A DNA stretch of 64,000 bases, from assembly GCF_003265345.1 (NCBI RefSeq), contig NZ_QFWW01000030.1, positions 248,001-312,000 on the forward strand. Direction: 5' to 3'. The first letter of the stretch is position 1. The number at the start of each line of letters is the position of its first letter. This document shows, piece by piece, positions 9,005-17,991 of this stretch. Source of the DNA: Lentzea terrae. GTDB lineage: Bacteria; Actinomycetota; Actinomycetes; Mycobacteriales; Pseudonocardiaceae. The notes under the pieces were generated by a model that saw only the letters and a list, made by a program, of their open reading frames with translations, did not search any database and was not told the DNA's origin. Position numbers and translations under genes: made by a program.

Positions 9005-9385
9005 CTATTTCTCGAGCGCTACCGCTGCGCAGATCGTGGCTGCGAGCCAGATGACCGGGCCGACCAGGCCGCCGACCAGGTCCACGTGGCCAGGCAACAC
9101 GTGGTAGACGACGAACGCCACGTCGACGACACCGAGCACGACCGTGTTGAGCCAGAAGCCGACCGGGCTGTTCACGCGGTTGAGGGTCAGCGCCACGAAG
9201 ATCGCTTGAGCGCCCAGGACCGTCACCGCGACGAAGTACAGCAGGCTTTCTGCGGCCAGTTCGTTCGTCGGTGCGCCGTCGGACAGGTCGCTCACGACCA
9301 TCGACGCACCGAGGCCCATGTGCAGCAGACCCCAGAGCACGTACAGCGCGACGGAGGCCGTGCGCGCGTTGATGTTCCTCCCCAT
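9005..9385 (-). CDS. Small four-helix membrane protein, unknown function
   Basis: 126 residues, almost entirely hydrophobic, with four predicted transmembrane helices (ALYVLWGLLHMGLGASMVV, LLYFVAVTVLGAQAIFVAL, GFWLNTVVLGVVDVAFVVY, LVGPVIWLAATICAAVAL). It resembles short DoxX/DUF-type membrane proteins of actinomycetes, but I recognise no named family. It ends against the polyamine-operon terminator and starts 59 bp after the stop of the S9 peptidase on the same strand, so it could be the distal gene of that transcript. No ribosome-binding site is clear. Confidence 0.6.
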   Translation of the reverse strand: MGRNINARTASVALYVLWGLLHMGLGASMVVSDLSDGAPTNELAAESLLYFVAVTVLGAQAIFVALTLNRVNSPVGFWLNTVVLGVVDVAFVVYHVLPGHVDLVGGLVGPVIWLAATICAAVALEK

Positions 9386-9444
9386 GGCGGTGAAGCGTGC
9401 CGTGGGGAGGAACTGCGGACACTGGGGCTGGCCCTACCCCGGCC

Positions 9445-11493
9445 TCAGCTCAGCGCCTGCCTGAGGAAGTCGACCTGAAGCAGCAGCAGGTTCTCAGCGA
9501 CCTGTTCCTGCGGGGTCATGTGCGTGACGCCGGAGAGCGGCAGCACGGTGTGAGGGCGGCCCGCGGCGAGCAACGCGTTGGAGAGGCGCAGGGTGTGCGC
9601 GGCCACCACGTTGTCGTCGGCCAGGCCGTGGATGATCATCAGCGGGCGGGAGAGCTTGTCCGCGTCGGCGATGAGGGAGTTCGCGTCGTAGACCTCCGGC
9701 TTGTCGTCGGGGTGGCCCAGGTAGCGCTCGGTGTAGTGGGTGTCGTAGAGGCGCCAGTCGGTGACCGGGGCGCCGGCGATGCCCGCGTGGAAGACGTCCG
9801 GGCGGCGCAGGACGGCGAGCGCTGCCAGGTAGCCGCCGTAGGACCAGCCACGGATGCCCACGCGGGTCAGGTCGAGGTCCGGCTCGATGGCCGCGGCGGC
9901 CTGGAGGGCGTCCACCTGGTCTTCGAGGGTGGCGCCGGCGAAGTCGTAGGCGATGGCGCGTTCCCAGGCGAGGCCTCGGCCGGGGGTGCCGCGGCCGTCG
10001 GCGACGATCACCGCGAAGCCCTGGTCCGCGAGCCACTGGGAGGCCAGGAAGGCGTTCTGGGACTTTGTGACGCGCTGGGCGTGAGGGCCGCCGTACGGGT
10101 CCATCAGGACCGGGAGCTTGGTGCCCGGCTGGTGGTCCGACGGGAGCAGGAGGGCTGCTTTGATGCCGCGTTCGCCCAGCGACAGCATTCGTGGCGCCGC
10201 CTTGAGGACCGGGGTGTCGGCCCAGGACTCGATCTCGTGGTCGTGGACGGTCACCTTGGTGCCGAACCGGTCCAAAGTGGCCGATGCGAGCACAACCGTT
10301 TCGCCGCCCCGAATCGCGGTGTGGACGCCGTCCTCGGTGGACAGCTTTTCGGTCTTGGCGCCCACCTCGTAGACGTGCGTCTGGGTCGGGTCGTCGGCCG
10401 AGGCGGCGATCAGGATCGAGTCGTCGGCGATGTCGAGGACGCGGCGCACCTGCAGACCGGCGGTCACGACGTCGTCGCCGATCTGGAGGGCGTACTCGTC
10501 GCCGTTGCCGACGATGCGCACGAGGCGGCCGTCCGGGGTCCAGGCGGGGGCGCCACCCGTGACCTCGATCCACGTCGGGTCGGTCTCGGTGACGAGCTCG
10601 GAGACGGCGCCGGTCTCCGGGGCCAGCGAGTAGATCTTGCGGGTGCGCTGGTCGCGGGTCTGCGTGGTGATCAGCGGGGCGCCACCGGACGACCAGTGCA
10701 CGTCGTTGAGGTAGTCGAACTCGAGCAGCACGGGGACGAAGGTGCCGTCCAGCGACACGACGTGCAGCGAAACGTTTGCGTTGGCGGTGCCGGCGGCCGG
10801 GTAGGCGATCTCGGCGGCGGCCGTGGCGGGGTTCGCCGGGTCGGCGATGTACCAGCGCTGGACCGGGGCGTTGTTCACGCGCGCGGCGATGAGGCGAGTG
10901 CCGTTCGGCTCCCACCAGTAACCGCGGTAGCGCGACATCTCCTCGGCCGCGATGAACTCGGCCAGGCCGAACGTCACGTCCTCGCCGTCGGGCACGGCGA
11001 CCGCGTAGTCGTCGCCCGATTCGAGTTCGACGACCCTGAGCGTCCCGCGCGTGACGTACGCCACACGCGCGCCCGTCGGGTCGACGCGCGGGTCGATGAC
11101 GCCGCCATCGGTCGGCAGCTCGCGGACCGCGCCGTTGACGAGGTCGGCCACGAACAGCCGGCCCGACAACGCGAACGACGCGACCGTCGCGTCCTTCGAC
11201 AACGCGTACCCGACGATGCCCGCGCCGGACTCCCGCGTGCGCTCGCGGCGGGCCTTCTCCTCGGCCGGCAGGTCCTCCGGGTCGGTCAGCAGCTGTGCCG
11301 GATCGGCCAGCAACCGTTCGACGCCGGTGGCCGTGTTCAGCTCCCAGAGCCCGTTCGCACGGCTGGTGGCCGTGACCGGACGCAGGAAGAAGACACGTGC
11401 CCCGTCTGACGACACCGCGAAGGTCCTGGGTGCGCCTACGGTGAACCGCTGGGTGCGCGCCTGTTGGCGCGGGAAGGAGATGTCGTTGCCCAC
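9445..11493 (-). CDS. Prolyl oligopeptidase family S9 (dipeptidyl-peptidase IV-like)
   Basis: A 682-residue serine peptidase. Residues 1 to about 430 form the beta-propeller (DPPIV_N type), with RYRGYWWEPNGTRLIAARV carrying the Glu pair region that recognises substrate amino termini. The alpha/beta-hydrolase domain follows, with nucleophile Ser near residue 549 in GWSYGG, Asp in HGLADDN and His in GVTHMTP. There is no signal peptide, so it probably acts in the cytoplasm on peptides. GTG 11493 is preceded by a TAGTGT hexamer ending 6 nt upstream, which suggests a leaderless transcript that starts at the edge of the long repeat tract. Confidence 0.9.
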   Translation of the reverse strand: MGNDISFPRQQARTQRFTVGAPRTFAVSSDGARVFFLRPVTATSRANGLWELNTATGVERLLADPAQLLTDPEDLPAEEKARRERTRESGAGIVGYALSKDATVASFALSGRLFVADLVNGAVRELPTDGGVIDPRVDPTGARVAYVTRGTLRVVELESGDDYAVAVPDGEDVTFGLAEFIAAEEMSRYRGYWWEPNGTRLIAARVNNAPVQRWYIADPANPATAAAEIAYPAAGTANANVSLHVVSLDGTFVPVLLEFDYLNDVHWSSGGAPLITTQTRDQRTRKIYSLAPETGAVSELVTETDPTWIEVTGGAPAWTPDGRLVRIVGNGDEYALQIGDDVVTAGLQVRRVLDIADDSILIAASADDPTQTHVYEVGAKTEKLSTEDGVHTAIRGGETVVLASATLDRFGTKVTVHDHEIESWADTPVLKAAPRMLSLGERGIKAALLLPSDHQPGTKLPVLMDPYGGPHAQRVTKSQNAFLASQWLADQGFAVIVADGRGTPGRGLAWERAIAYDFAGATLEDQVDALQAAAAIEPDLDLTRVGIRGWSYGGYLAALAVLRRPDVFHAGIAGAPVTDWRLYDTHYTERYLGHPDDKPEVYDANSLIADADKLSRPLMIIHGLADDNVVAAHTLRLSNALLAAGRPHTVLPLSGVTHMTPQEQVAENLLLLQVDFLRQALS

Positions 11494-12301
11494 CCGCCCA
11501 CACTAACCCGCGCACGTGTGCGGCACGGGTGCCGTGACGTGCGCTACCTGGCGCGATTCAGACCTGGTGGGGGTTGCGGGGACGGTGGTGGGCGCGGGCT
11601 CGCTCGGTGCCGCGCAGACTGGATGGACGCTTGCCGGACGCGGTGCTGGGACTGTGCCGGGAGCGGGCTCGCCTGGCGCCGCACAGACCGGAAGACGCGA
11701 TGCGCGGCCGGTGCCGGGAGCGGGCCTGCCCGGCGCCGCACAGACCGGAAGACGCGATGCGCGGCCGGAGCCGGAAGCGAGCTTGCCCGGCGCCGCACAG
11801 ACCGGAAGACGCGATGCGCGGCCGGAGCCGGAAGCGAGCTTCCCTGGCGCGGGGCGGACCGCGTGGACGGTGCCGGAACCGCCGCTGGACCAGCGCGACG
11901 AGCAGGTCCGTCAAGCGCCGTGCAGACCGGACGGACACTGCGCACACCGCCAAGACTCCGCCGGAAACAGGCGTGCCCGACACAGCGCAGACCGGAAGAC
12001 ACGATGCGCGGCCGGAGCCGGAAGCGAGCCCTCCCTGGTGCAGTGCACACCAGGCAGACGGTGCCGGAACCCGCCGCTCGACCAGCACGACGAGCAGGTT
12101 CGCCAAGCGCCGTACAGACCGGACGAACATTGCGCGCACACCGCCAAGACTCCGCCGGAAGCAGGCGTGCCCGACGCAGCGCAGACCGGATCGACGCTGC
12201 CGCAAGCGGTGCCGGGCCGGTGCGGCGAGCACGCCGCCGGAACTCGGCGGTGCGCCCGAACGCGCCCGGCGAGTGCGCAACTCCCGCCTGGGCGAGGGCA
12301 G
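11494..12301. repeat. Gene-free tract of about ten degenerate 57-69 bp tandem units
   Basis: An 808-bp gap with no credible gene. A core CAGACCGGA recurs at 11615, 11684, 11741, 11798, 11923, 11988, 12115 and 12182, with two degenerate copies near 11855 and 12055; spacings are about 69, 57, 57, 57, 68, 65, 67, 60 and 67 bp. Units at 11675, 11732 and 11789 are nearly identical 57-mers that include GACGCGATGCGCGGCCGG. A second level is visible: about 130 bp from 11870 recurs from 12061. Long ORFs cross the tract on both strands, but unit lengths are mostly not multiples of three and those ORFs run antisense into the neighbouring gene. It lies upstream of the S9 peptidase and downstream of the DUF1295 gene. 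Confidence 0.85.
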
Positions 12302-13072
12302 CTAGCGAGCGGCCCTGCGTGGAGGCAGGGGAACGAAGCCGCTCGTCCGCCGCACGTACTCGGCGTACGCGGGGCGGCGCGACACGATGTCCTTCTCCAG
12401 CAACGGTTTGCCGGTGCCCTTGGCCAGCAGCCACGTCATGATCACCGGGCCGATGATCGTGAGCGCGGCCGGCCACGAGTGCAGCGCGAACAGGTAGAGG
12501 CCCCACCACACGACGGCGTCGCCGAAGTAGTTCGGATGCCTTGTGTAGCGCCAGAGTCCGCCGTCCATCACGGCGCCCTTGTTCGCCGGGTCCGCTCGGA
12601 ACCGGGAGAGCTGCCAGTCACCAATGGCCTCGAAGGCGAAGCCGACCATCCACACGCCAGTGCCCACCCAATCTAGCACTCCGAACGGGGCCGAAAGATG
12701 CGCGGCCGCCTGCACCGGCAGCGACACGATCCACATCAGCACGGCCTGGATCAGGTACACGCGGTACATCCGCAGGCGGGGATTTCCCTTGGCACGCCTC
12801 AAGATGTCCTGGTATCGGGGATCTTCGGGCTTGCCGGAGTTGCGCACGAAGATGTGCACGCCCAGGCGTACGCCCCACACCACCGTCAGCAGGGCGACCA
12901 GCCCCTGGCGAGTTGGTTCGCCCTCCGCGAACAGCAGCCCGACAACCGCGATCACGGCGAAGCCAGGGCCCCAGGCCGAGTCGATCAGGTCGTAGCGGCG
13001 GCGGGAGTCTGCGTACAAGAACAGGGCGCTGAGCAGGACCAGGACAACCAGGAAACTGATCAGGAAGCTCAT
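12302..13072 (-). CDS. DUF1295 / steroid 5-alpha-reductase-like membrane protein
   Basis: 256 residues with six or seven transmembrane helices. The C-terminal RYTRHPNYFGDAVVWWGLYL is the conserved core of the DUF1295/isoprenylcysteine methyltransferase-like superfamily, where it binds NADPH or AdoMet. In actinomycetes this family often sits next to cyclopropane-fatty-acid synthase genes, as here: its ATG overlaps the stop of the synthase (ATGA at 13069-13072). A role in modifying or reducing membrane lipid chains is inferred from that coupling; the reaction is not known. Confidence 0.85.
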   Translation of the reverse strand: MSFLISFLVVLVLLSALFLYADSRRRYDLIDSAWGPGFAVIAVVGLLFAEGEPTRQGLVALLTVVWGVRLGVHIFVRNSGKPEDPRYQDILRRAKGNPRLRMYRVYLIQAVLMWIVSLPVQAAAHLSAPFGVLDWVGTGVWMVGFAFEAIGDWQLSRFRADPANKGAVMDGGLWRYTRHPNYFGDAVVWWGLYLFALHSWPAALTIIGPVIMTWLLAKGTGKPLLEKDIVSRRPAYAEYVRRTSGFVPLPPRRAAR

Positions 13073-14322
13073 CGGGCCACCAGCTCACGGCGCACGCGCG
13101 GCATACCGCTCCGGCCGGCCGGGCTTCGGCGCACCGCGAGGATCTGGTCCACGCCCATCCGTCCTTCCTCGAACGTCAGCGCGCCGCCCGCCAGGTACAG
13201 CCGCCACACTCGAGCCTGTCCCTCGCCGACCAGCGCTACGACCTCGTCCCACCGGTCTTCCAGTGTCTGGGCCCACGCCCGCACGGTCCAGACGTAGTGC
13301 TCGCGCAAGGCGTGCACGTCGCGGATCTCGAAGCCGGCACTCTCGAGGAACCCTGTTGTGGAGCTGACAGGTCGCATGTGCATGTCCGGCGCGACGTACG
13401 ACTCGATGAACGCGCCGCCGCCGGGTGCGGTGCGGCCGCGCGACATCTGTTGCAGCAGCAGGCGTCCCTCGGGCTTCAGCAACCGGTACAACGTCGAGGC
13501 GTACGTCGGGTAGTTGCGTTCACCTACGTGCTCGCCCATCTCCACACTCGAGATCGCGTCGAACGGTTCACCCGAAACGTCACGGTAGTCCTGCAGCCGC
13601 ACCTCGACGCGGTCCTGCAGGCCTTCCGAAGAGACCCGGTCGAGGATGTGCGCGCGTTGCTGGGCTGAGATCGTGACGCCGACCGCGTGCACGCCGTACG
13701 AGCGAGCGGCGTGGATGATCATCGAGCCCCAGCCGCAGCCGACGTCCAGGAGCCGCATACCCGGTTGCAGGTCGAGCTTGCGGCAGATGAGGTCCAGCTT
13801 GTTGTGCTGCGCCTGCGCGAGCGAGTCCGATGAGGACGCGAAGTAGGCGCACGAGTAGGCCATGCTCGGGTCGAGCACGAGCTGGTAGAAGGCGTTGCTC
13901 AGGTCGTAGTGGTGCGAAATGGCATCGCGGTCGCGGGCCTTGGTGTGCAGGGCGCCGCGCAGCCGTGCTTCCTCACGAGGCGCGGACGGGTTGGGGCCCA
14001 ACACTTTCAACCCCAATGCAAGTTTTGCGACCTCCAGCAAACGAGGGCGCCTGGTGACACCGCGTCGCACGAGACCCCAGATCTGCGCGAGACCCAGAGC
14101 GAGATCACCCTCGACATCGAGCTCCCCGCTCACGTATGCGCGCGCGAGACCGAGCTCGTTCGGGCTCCAGACGAGCCGGCGCAGCGCGTCGCGGGACCGG
14201 ATCACGAGGACGGTGCCGTCCTGCGGACCCGCCACGCTCCCGTCCCACGCCCGAATTCCGATCGGCAATCTCGAACCCAGCACCCGTTCGGCCATTCCTG
14301 CCAGCTGACCAGCGACGACCAC
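13069..14322 (-). CDS. Cyclopropane-fatty-acyl-phospholipid synthase family methyltransferase
   Basis: A 417-residue AdoMet-dependent lipid methyltransferase (CFA synthase/mycolic acid cyclopropane synthase family). The core reads SHHYDLSNAFYQLVLDPSMAY, LLDVGCGWGSM for AdoMet binding, GVTISAQQ and SVEMGEHVG. It would act on unsaturated acyl chains of membrane phospholipids. GTG 14322 is chosen because CCTCCT at 14329-14334 gives a perfect AGGAGG on the coding strand, 6 nt away; the next ATG (14295) has a poor site, and longer readings overlap the divergent gene. It forms an operon with the DUF1295 gene. Confidence 0.92.
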   Translation of the reverse strand: MVVAGQLAGMAERVLGSRLPIGIRAWDGSVAGPQDGTVLVIRSRDALRRLVWSPNELGLARAYVSGELDVEGDLALGLAQIWGLVRRGVTRRPRLLEVAKLALGLKVLGPNPSAPREEARLRGALHTKARDRDAISHHYDLSNAFYQLVLDPSMAYSCAYFASSSDSLAQAQHNKLDLICRKLDLQPGMRLLDVGCGWGSMIIHAARSYGVHAVGVTISAQQRAHILDRVSSEGLQDRVEVRLQDYRDVSGEPFDAISSVEMGEHVGERNYPTYASTLYRLLKPEGRLLLQQMSRGRTAPGGGAFIESYVAPDMHMRPVSSTTGFLESAGFEIRDVHALREHYVWTVRAWAQTLEDRWDEVVALVGEGQARVWRLYLAGGALTFEEGRMGVDQILAVRRSPAGRSGMPRVRRELVAR

Positions 14323-14375
14323 CCTGCACCTCCTGCACGACCTGGCTCCGCCAGACGTTCGGGACGGCAAGAGGT

Positions 14376-14395
14376 TCGGTTCGTTTCTGAACCGA
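14376..14395. promoter_or_regulatory. Inverted repeat between divergent genes, possible operator
   Basis: TCGGTTC (14376-14382) and GAACCGA (14389-14395) form a perfect 7-bp inverted repeat with a 6-bp spacer. It lies in the 133-bp region between the divergent CFA synthase and secreted protein genes. Which regulator would bind is unknown. Confidence 0.3.
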
Positions 14396-14455
14396 GACGC
14401 AACCACGGCCGTATGGCCTCGATAGAGCGAACGGACGGACAAGGAGGACATGAGT

Positions 14456-15133
14456 GTGATCCGACGTAACCGCATTGCCATCGGGCTCGCAGCGGGGCTG
14501 GCAGTTGTGCTGGGTCTGGGTGTCTGGAGCGCAACGGGTAGCGGCACCAACTCGAAGCCGGTGGCACAGACCGAAACTGACCTGGGCGTCCTCGGTGACT
14601 ACGGCGACGTGGGAGCGCCCCCGGTACTCCAGGAGCCCGCTCAGGCGCCCGAAGCCCCTGTGCAGCAGCAGGCACCGGAAACCCAAGCGCCTGCCGCACA
14701 GCCCCCGGCGGCGCAGCCACCCGCTGCTGCCCCGGTGAGCAACCTGAAGCTGGTCGGCAAGGCGGTCGACAAGATGGGCATGGTGGTCCAGGACGGTGAC
14801 GGCCGGACCCTGTACCGCTTCGACAAGGACACCCCGAAGCCGGAAGGCAAGTCCAACTGCAACGGCCAGTGCGCCCAAACGTGGCCGCCGTTCCTGTCGG
14901 ACCAGATTCCGCAGCTCGAGGGCGTCGACTCGAAGCTCGTCTCGCTGATCACCCGTGCGGACGGCAAGAAGCAGGTCGCGATCGACGGCTGGGCTCTGTA
15001 CACGTACTCGAAGGACCCGGCACCGGGCAAGTGGGCCGGCCAGGGCGTTGGTGGCACCTGGTTCGTGATCCAGCCCGACGGCAAGCGCAACGTGGAATGC
15101 CTGCCCCCTGGCGTCACGGCACCGGCGGCGTAA
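14456..15133 (+). CDS. Exported protein with two PF03640-type repeats
   Basis: About 225 residues. It has an N-terminal signal or anchor (IAIGLAAGLAVVLGLGVW), a long Pro/Ala/Gln-rich linker (about residues 60-95), then two copies of the 'secreted repeat' domain (Lipoprotein_15, PF03640): TLYRFDKDTPKPEGKSNCNG with CAQTWPPF, and ALYTYSKDPAPGKW. There is no lipobox, so it is released or anchored by the N-terminal helix. Function in the family is unknown. AGGAGG at 14442-14447 is 8 nt from GTG 14456 but only 2 nt from ATG 14450, so I prefer the GTG; the difference is two codons. Confidence 0.8.
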   Translation: MIRRNRIAIGLAAGLAVVLGLGVWSATGSGTNSKPVAQTETDLGVLGDYGDVGAPPVLQEPAQAPEAPVQQQAPETQAPAAQPPAAQPPAAAPVSNLKLVGKAVDKMGMVVQDGDGRTLYRFDKDTPKPEGKSNCNGQCAQTWPPFLSDQIPQLEGVDSKLVSLITRADGKKQVAIDGWALYTYSKDPAPGKWAGQGVGGTWFVIQPDGKRNVECLPPGVTAPAA

Positions 15134-15192
15134 CCCCCAAAGCATCCCGTTAGGACGGTCCAACTGAGACACACAACACCCTGAACGGACAG

Positions 15193-15220
15193 ACCCCGGC
15201 CCTGGGGAAGGGGCCGGGGT
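15193..15220 (+). terminator. Hairpin after the PF03640 protein gene
   Basis: A 10-bp perfect stem (ACCCCGGCCC at 15193-15202 with its complement at 15211-15220) and an 8-nt loop, about 60 bp after the stop codon, followed by TCCCGTCGTTTCG. Confidence 0.75.
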
Positions 15221-15245
15221 TCCCGTCGTTTCGCTCTCGCTCAGA

Positions 15246-15291
15246 AAACCGAAGGGGCGCCACCGGAATTCCGGTGGCGCCCCTTCGGTTT
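15246..15291. terminator. 46-bp perfect palindrome, bidirectional terminator
   Basis: Positions 15246-15291 are a perfect palindrome centred on a GAATTC at 15266-15271, with AAACCGAAGGGGCGCCACCG as left arm. It lies between convergent genes (PF03640 protein on plus, glyA on minus) and has A/T-rich edges on both sides, as expected of a bidirectional intrinsic terminator. A second hairpin precedes it by 26 bp. Confidence 0.85.
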
Positions 15292-15296
15292 GCGGC

Positions 15297-16562
15297 TCAG
15301 AGCGTCGAGTACAGCGGGTGCTTGGCCGCCAGCACCTCGACGCGGGCGCGCAGCTCGTCGAGCGCCGCACCCGGCTTCAGCGCCTCCGCGATCACGTCGG
15401 CGACCTCGGCGAAGTCCACCTCGCCGAACCCGCGCGTGGCCAGCGCCGGCGTGCCGATGCGCAGACCGGAGGTGACCATCGGCGGACGCGGGTCGTTCGG
15501 GACGGCGTTGCGGTTGACCGTGATGCCGATCTGGTGCAGCACGTCCTCCGCCTGCTTGCCGTCGAGCTCGGAGTTCACGAGGTCGACCAGGACCAGGTGG
15601 ACGTCCGTGCCGCCGGTCAGCACCTTCACACCCGCGGCCGCGACGTCCGGCTGGGACAGGCGATCAGCGAGGATCTTCGACCCCTCCAGCGTGCGGCGCT
15701 GGCGGTCGGCGAACTCCGGCGAGGCGGCGTGCTTGAACGCCACGGCCTTGGCGGCGATCACGTGCTCCAGCGGACCACCCTGCTGGCCGGGGAAGACCGC
15801 CGAGTTGATCTTCTTGGCGATGTCCGCCTCGTTCGACAGGATCACGCCACCACGGGGACCGCCGAGGGTCTTGTGCGTCGTGGTCGTCGTGACGTGCGCG
15901 TGCGGGACGGGCGACGGGTGCAGGCCCGCGGCCACGAGGCCGGCGAAGTGGGCCATGTCGACCATCAGGTAGGCCTCGACCGAGTCCGCGATGCGGCGGA
16001 ACTCGGCGAAGTCCAGCTGACGCGGGTAGGCGGACCAGCCGGCCACGATCAGCTTCGGGCGGAACTCCTGCGCCAGGCGCTCGACCTCAGCCATGTCGAC
16101 GCGGCCGTCGGAGTCGGAGACGTGGTACGGCACGACGTTGTAGAGCTTGCCGGAGAAGTTGATGCGCATGCCGTGGGTCAGGTGACCGCCGTGCGCGAGG
16201 TCCAGGCCGAGGATCGTGTCGCCTGGCTGGAGCAGCGCGAACATGGCAGCGGCGTTGGCCTGCGCGCCCGAGTGCGGCTGGACGTTGGCGAAACCGGCGC
16301 CGAACAACGACTTGATGCGCTCGATGGCGAGGCGCTCCACGACGTCGACGTGCTCGCAGCCGCCGTAGTAGCGGCGGCCGGGGTAGCCCTCCGCGTACTT
16401 GTTGGTCAGCACCGAACCCTGTGCCTGCAGCACCGACACCGGCGTGAAGTTCTCCGAGGCGATCATCTCGAGGGTGCCCTGCTGGCGCGCCAGCTCGGCG
16501 GCAACGGCCTCGGCGACCTCGGGGTCGTACTCCGCGAGGGAGGCGTTGAACTGCTCGGACAT
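15297..16562 (-). CDS. glyA: Serine hydroxymethyltransferase
   Basis: A 421-residue PLP enzyme that interconverts serine and glycine with tetrahydrofolate, in the cytosol. Diagnostic segments are [35 protein letters not shown] and the PLP-lysine motif [11 protein letters not shown]. Length is normal for bacterial GlyA. The ATG at 16562 has GGGAGA 8 nt upstream; an in-frame extension into gcvT is not supported. It is 13 bp downstream of gcvT, so both would be under the glycine riboswitch. Confidence 0.96.
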   Translation of the reverse strand: MSEQFNASLAEYDPEVAEAVAAELARQQGTLEMIASENFTPVSVLQAQGSVLTNKYAEGYPGRRYYGGCEHVDVVERLAIERIKSLFGAGFANVQPHSGAQANAAAMFALLQPGDTILGLDLAHGGHLTHGMRINFSGKLYNVVPYHVSDSDGRVDMAEVERLAQEFRPKLIVAGWSAYPRQLDFAEFRRIADSVEAYLMVDMAHFAGLVAAGLHPSPVPHAHVTTTTTHKTLGGPRGGVILSNEADIAKKINSAVFPGQQGGPLEHVIAAKAVAFKHAASPEFADRQRRTLEGSKILADRLSQPDVAAAGVKVLTGGTDVHLVLVDLVNSELDGKQAEDVLHQIGITVNRNAVPNDPRPPMVTSGLRIGTPALATRGFGEVDFAEVADVIAEALKPGAALDELRARVEVLAAKHPLYSTL

Positions 16563-16575
16563 CTGGAAGATCTCC

Positions 16576-17670
16576 CTACTTGGCGCGCTTGTAGAACGGA
16601 AGTGCGACGACCTCGACCGGCTGCTTCTTGCCGCGGACGTCCACCAGCAGTTGGGTGCCGGGCTCGGCACTCGCCTTCGACACGTAGGCCATCGCGACCG
16701 AGTAGCCGAGCGTCGGGGACAGGGCGCCCGAGGTGACCTCGCCGACGACCTCGTCACCGTTCAGCACCGCGTAACCGTGCCGCGGGGCGCGACGCTCGGG
16801 GGTCTTCAGGCCGACCAGGACCGAGTCCACACCGGACTCGGCGACCTTGGACAGCGCGTCGCGGCCCACGAAGTCGCCCGGCTTGTCGAGCTTCACGACA
16901 CGGCCCAGGTTGGCGTGGTACGGCGTCAGCGACGTGGTCAACTCGTTGCCGTACAACGGCATGCCGGCTTCGAGGCGCAACGTGTCGCGGCAACCGAGCC
17001 CGCACGGCTTCAGCTCGTGCGCCGCACCGGCCTCCAGCAACGCCGCCCACACGGCGGAGGCGTCGGCGGGCGCGACGAACAGCTCGAAGCCCTCCTCACC
17101 CGTGTAGCCCGTGCGCGCGAGCAGTGCGTCGACACCGGCGACCTTGGACGGGTAGGAGGCGTAGTACTTGACCGTCGAGAGGTCCGTGTCGGTCAGACCC
17201 GAGAGGATCTCCACCGACTTCGGCCCCTGGATCGCGATCAACGCGTAGTCGGTCGACTTGTCCGTGACGACGGTGTCGAACCCGGCCGCGCGCTCGACGA
17301 GGGCCTCCGCGACCACGAGAGCGTTCGAGGCGTTCGCGACGACCATGAACTCCTCGTCGCCCAACCGGTACACGATCAGGTCATCGACGACGCCGCCGTC
17401 GGCCTGGGTGATCATCGTGTAGCGCGCCTTGCCGACTGCCAGCGCCGAGATGTGGCCGACCAGCGCGAAGTCGAGCGCCTCGCCGGCCTGCGGTCCGGTC
17501 AGCACGATCTCACCCATGTGCGTGAGGTCGAACAGGCCGGCGGTGGTGCGCACCGCGTGGTGCTCGGCGAGCTCGCTCGAGTAGCGCAGCGGCATCCGCC
17601 AGCCCGCGAAGTCGGTGAACATCGCGCCGAGCTGCTCGTGCTCGGCGTTCAGAGGCGTGAGGCGGGACAT
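16576..17670 (-). CDS. gcvT: Aminomethyltransferase (glycine cleavage T protein)
   Basis: A 364-residue T protein of the glycine cleavage system, which transfers the methylene group from aminomethyl-lipoyl H protein to tetrahydrofolate. It has the N-terminal DLTHMGEI, the folate-binding [18 protein letters not shown] and the C-terminal barrel FVGRDAL. Length is typical. The gcvH and gcvP genes are not in the window. It follows a tandem glycine riboswitch and precedes glyA, an arrangement that lets excess glycine switch on its own degradation and conversion to serine. Confidence 0.96.
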   Translation of the reverse strand: MSRLTPLNAEHEQLGAMFTDFAGWRMPLRYSSELAEHHAVRTTAGLFDLTHMGEIVLTGPQAGEALDFALVGHISALAVGKARYTMITQADGGVVDDLIVYRLGDEEFMVVANASNALVVAEALVERAAGFDTVVTDKSTDYALIAIQGPKSVEILSGLTDTDLSTVKYYASYPSKVAGVDALLARTGYTGEEGFELFVAPADASAVWAALLEAGAAHELKPCGLGCRDTLRLEAGMPLYGNELTTSLTPYHANLGRVVKLDKPGDFVGRDALSKVAESGVDSVLVGLKTPERRAPRHGYAVLNGDEVVGEVTSGALSPTLGYSVAMAYVSKASAEPGTQLLVDVRGKKQPVEVVALPFYKRAK

Positions 17671-17759
17671 CAGAACGCTCCTCCAGGGTGCGCCGAAGAG
17701 CCGGACCAGGCCGGCTGAGGCAACAGAAGAATGACACGGTCCATCGGAGACTCCTCTTC

Positions 17760-17940
17760 CAGAGCAGCCTCCCCCTCTGTCATGAGCCTGAGAGCTTCGC
17801 CACCGGAGTGGCTTGCACCGTGGGCGAGGCGGAACCGCCTGCTTTCCAGAGTTGCCTTCGTCGTGCGGTATCTGTGCCTGAGAGATTCCGGGGAGGAGTT
17901 GCTCCTTCGGCGCCCCTGCGAGAGGGGTCTCTTCCGCGCG
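17760..17940 (-). promoter_or_regulatory. Tandem glycine riboswitch (gcvT motif)
   Basis: On the minus strand, upstream of gcvT, the leader contains two glycine aptamers. The first (about 17937-17875) has GGCGCCGAAGGAGCAACTCC followed by CTCTCAGGCAC. The second (about 17860-17770) has AACTCTGGAAAGCAG and GGTGGCGAAGCTCTCAGGCT, then AGAGGGGGAGG. The paired GCCGAAGGAGCAA and CTCAGGC elements are hallmarks of this class. About 90 nt separate it from the gcvT start. Known glycine riboswitches of this type switch gcv genes on when glycine is high. Confidence 0.93.
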
Positions 17941-17991
17941 ACATCGACGGCCGTGTTCAGTTGATAGCCCCAGACGCTAGCAGGCCGAACG

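Noticed and set aside
11600-12200. CRISPR array
   Set aside because: The units are contiguous tandem copies with a gradient of divergence. There are no unique spacers, no short conserved repeat of 25-37 bp with even spacing, and no cas genes.
11464-12676. Long plus- and minus-strand ORFs across the repeat tract
   Set aside because: They run through degenerate repeats whose period is often not a multiple of three, extend antisense into the DUF1295 gene, have no ribosome-binding site, and contain Arg/Ala/Gly repeats expected from GC-rich non-coding DNA.
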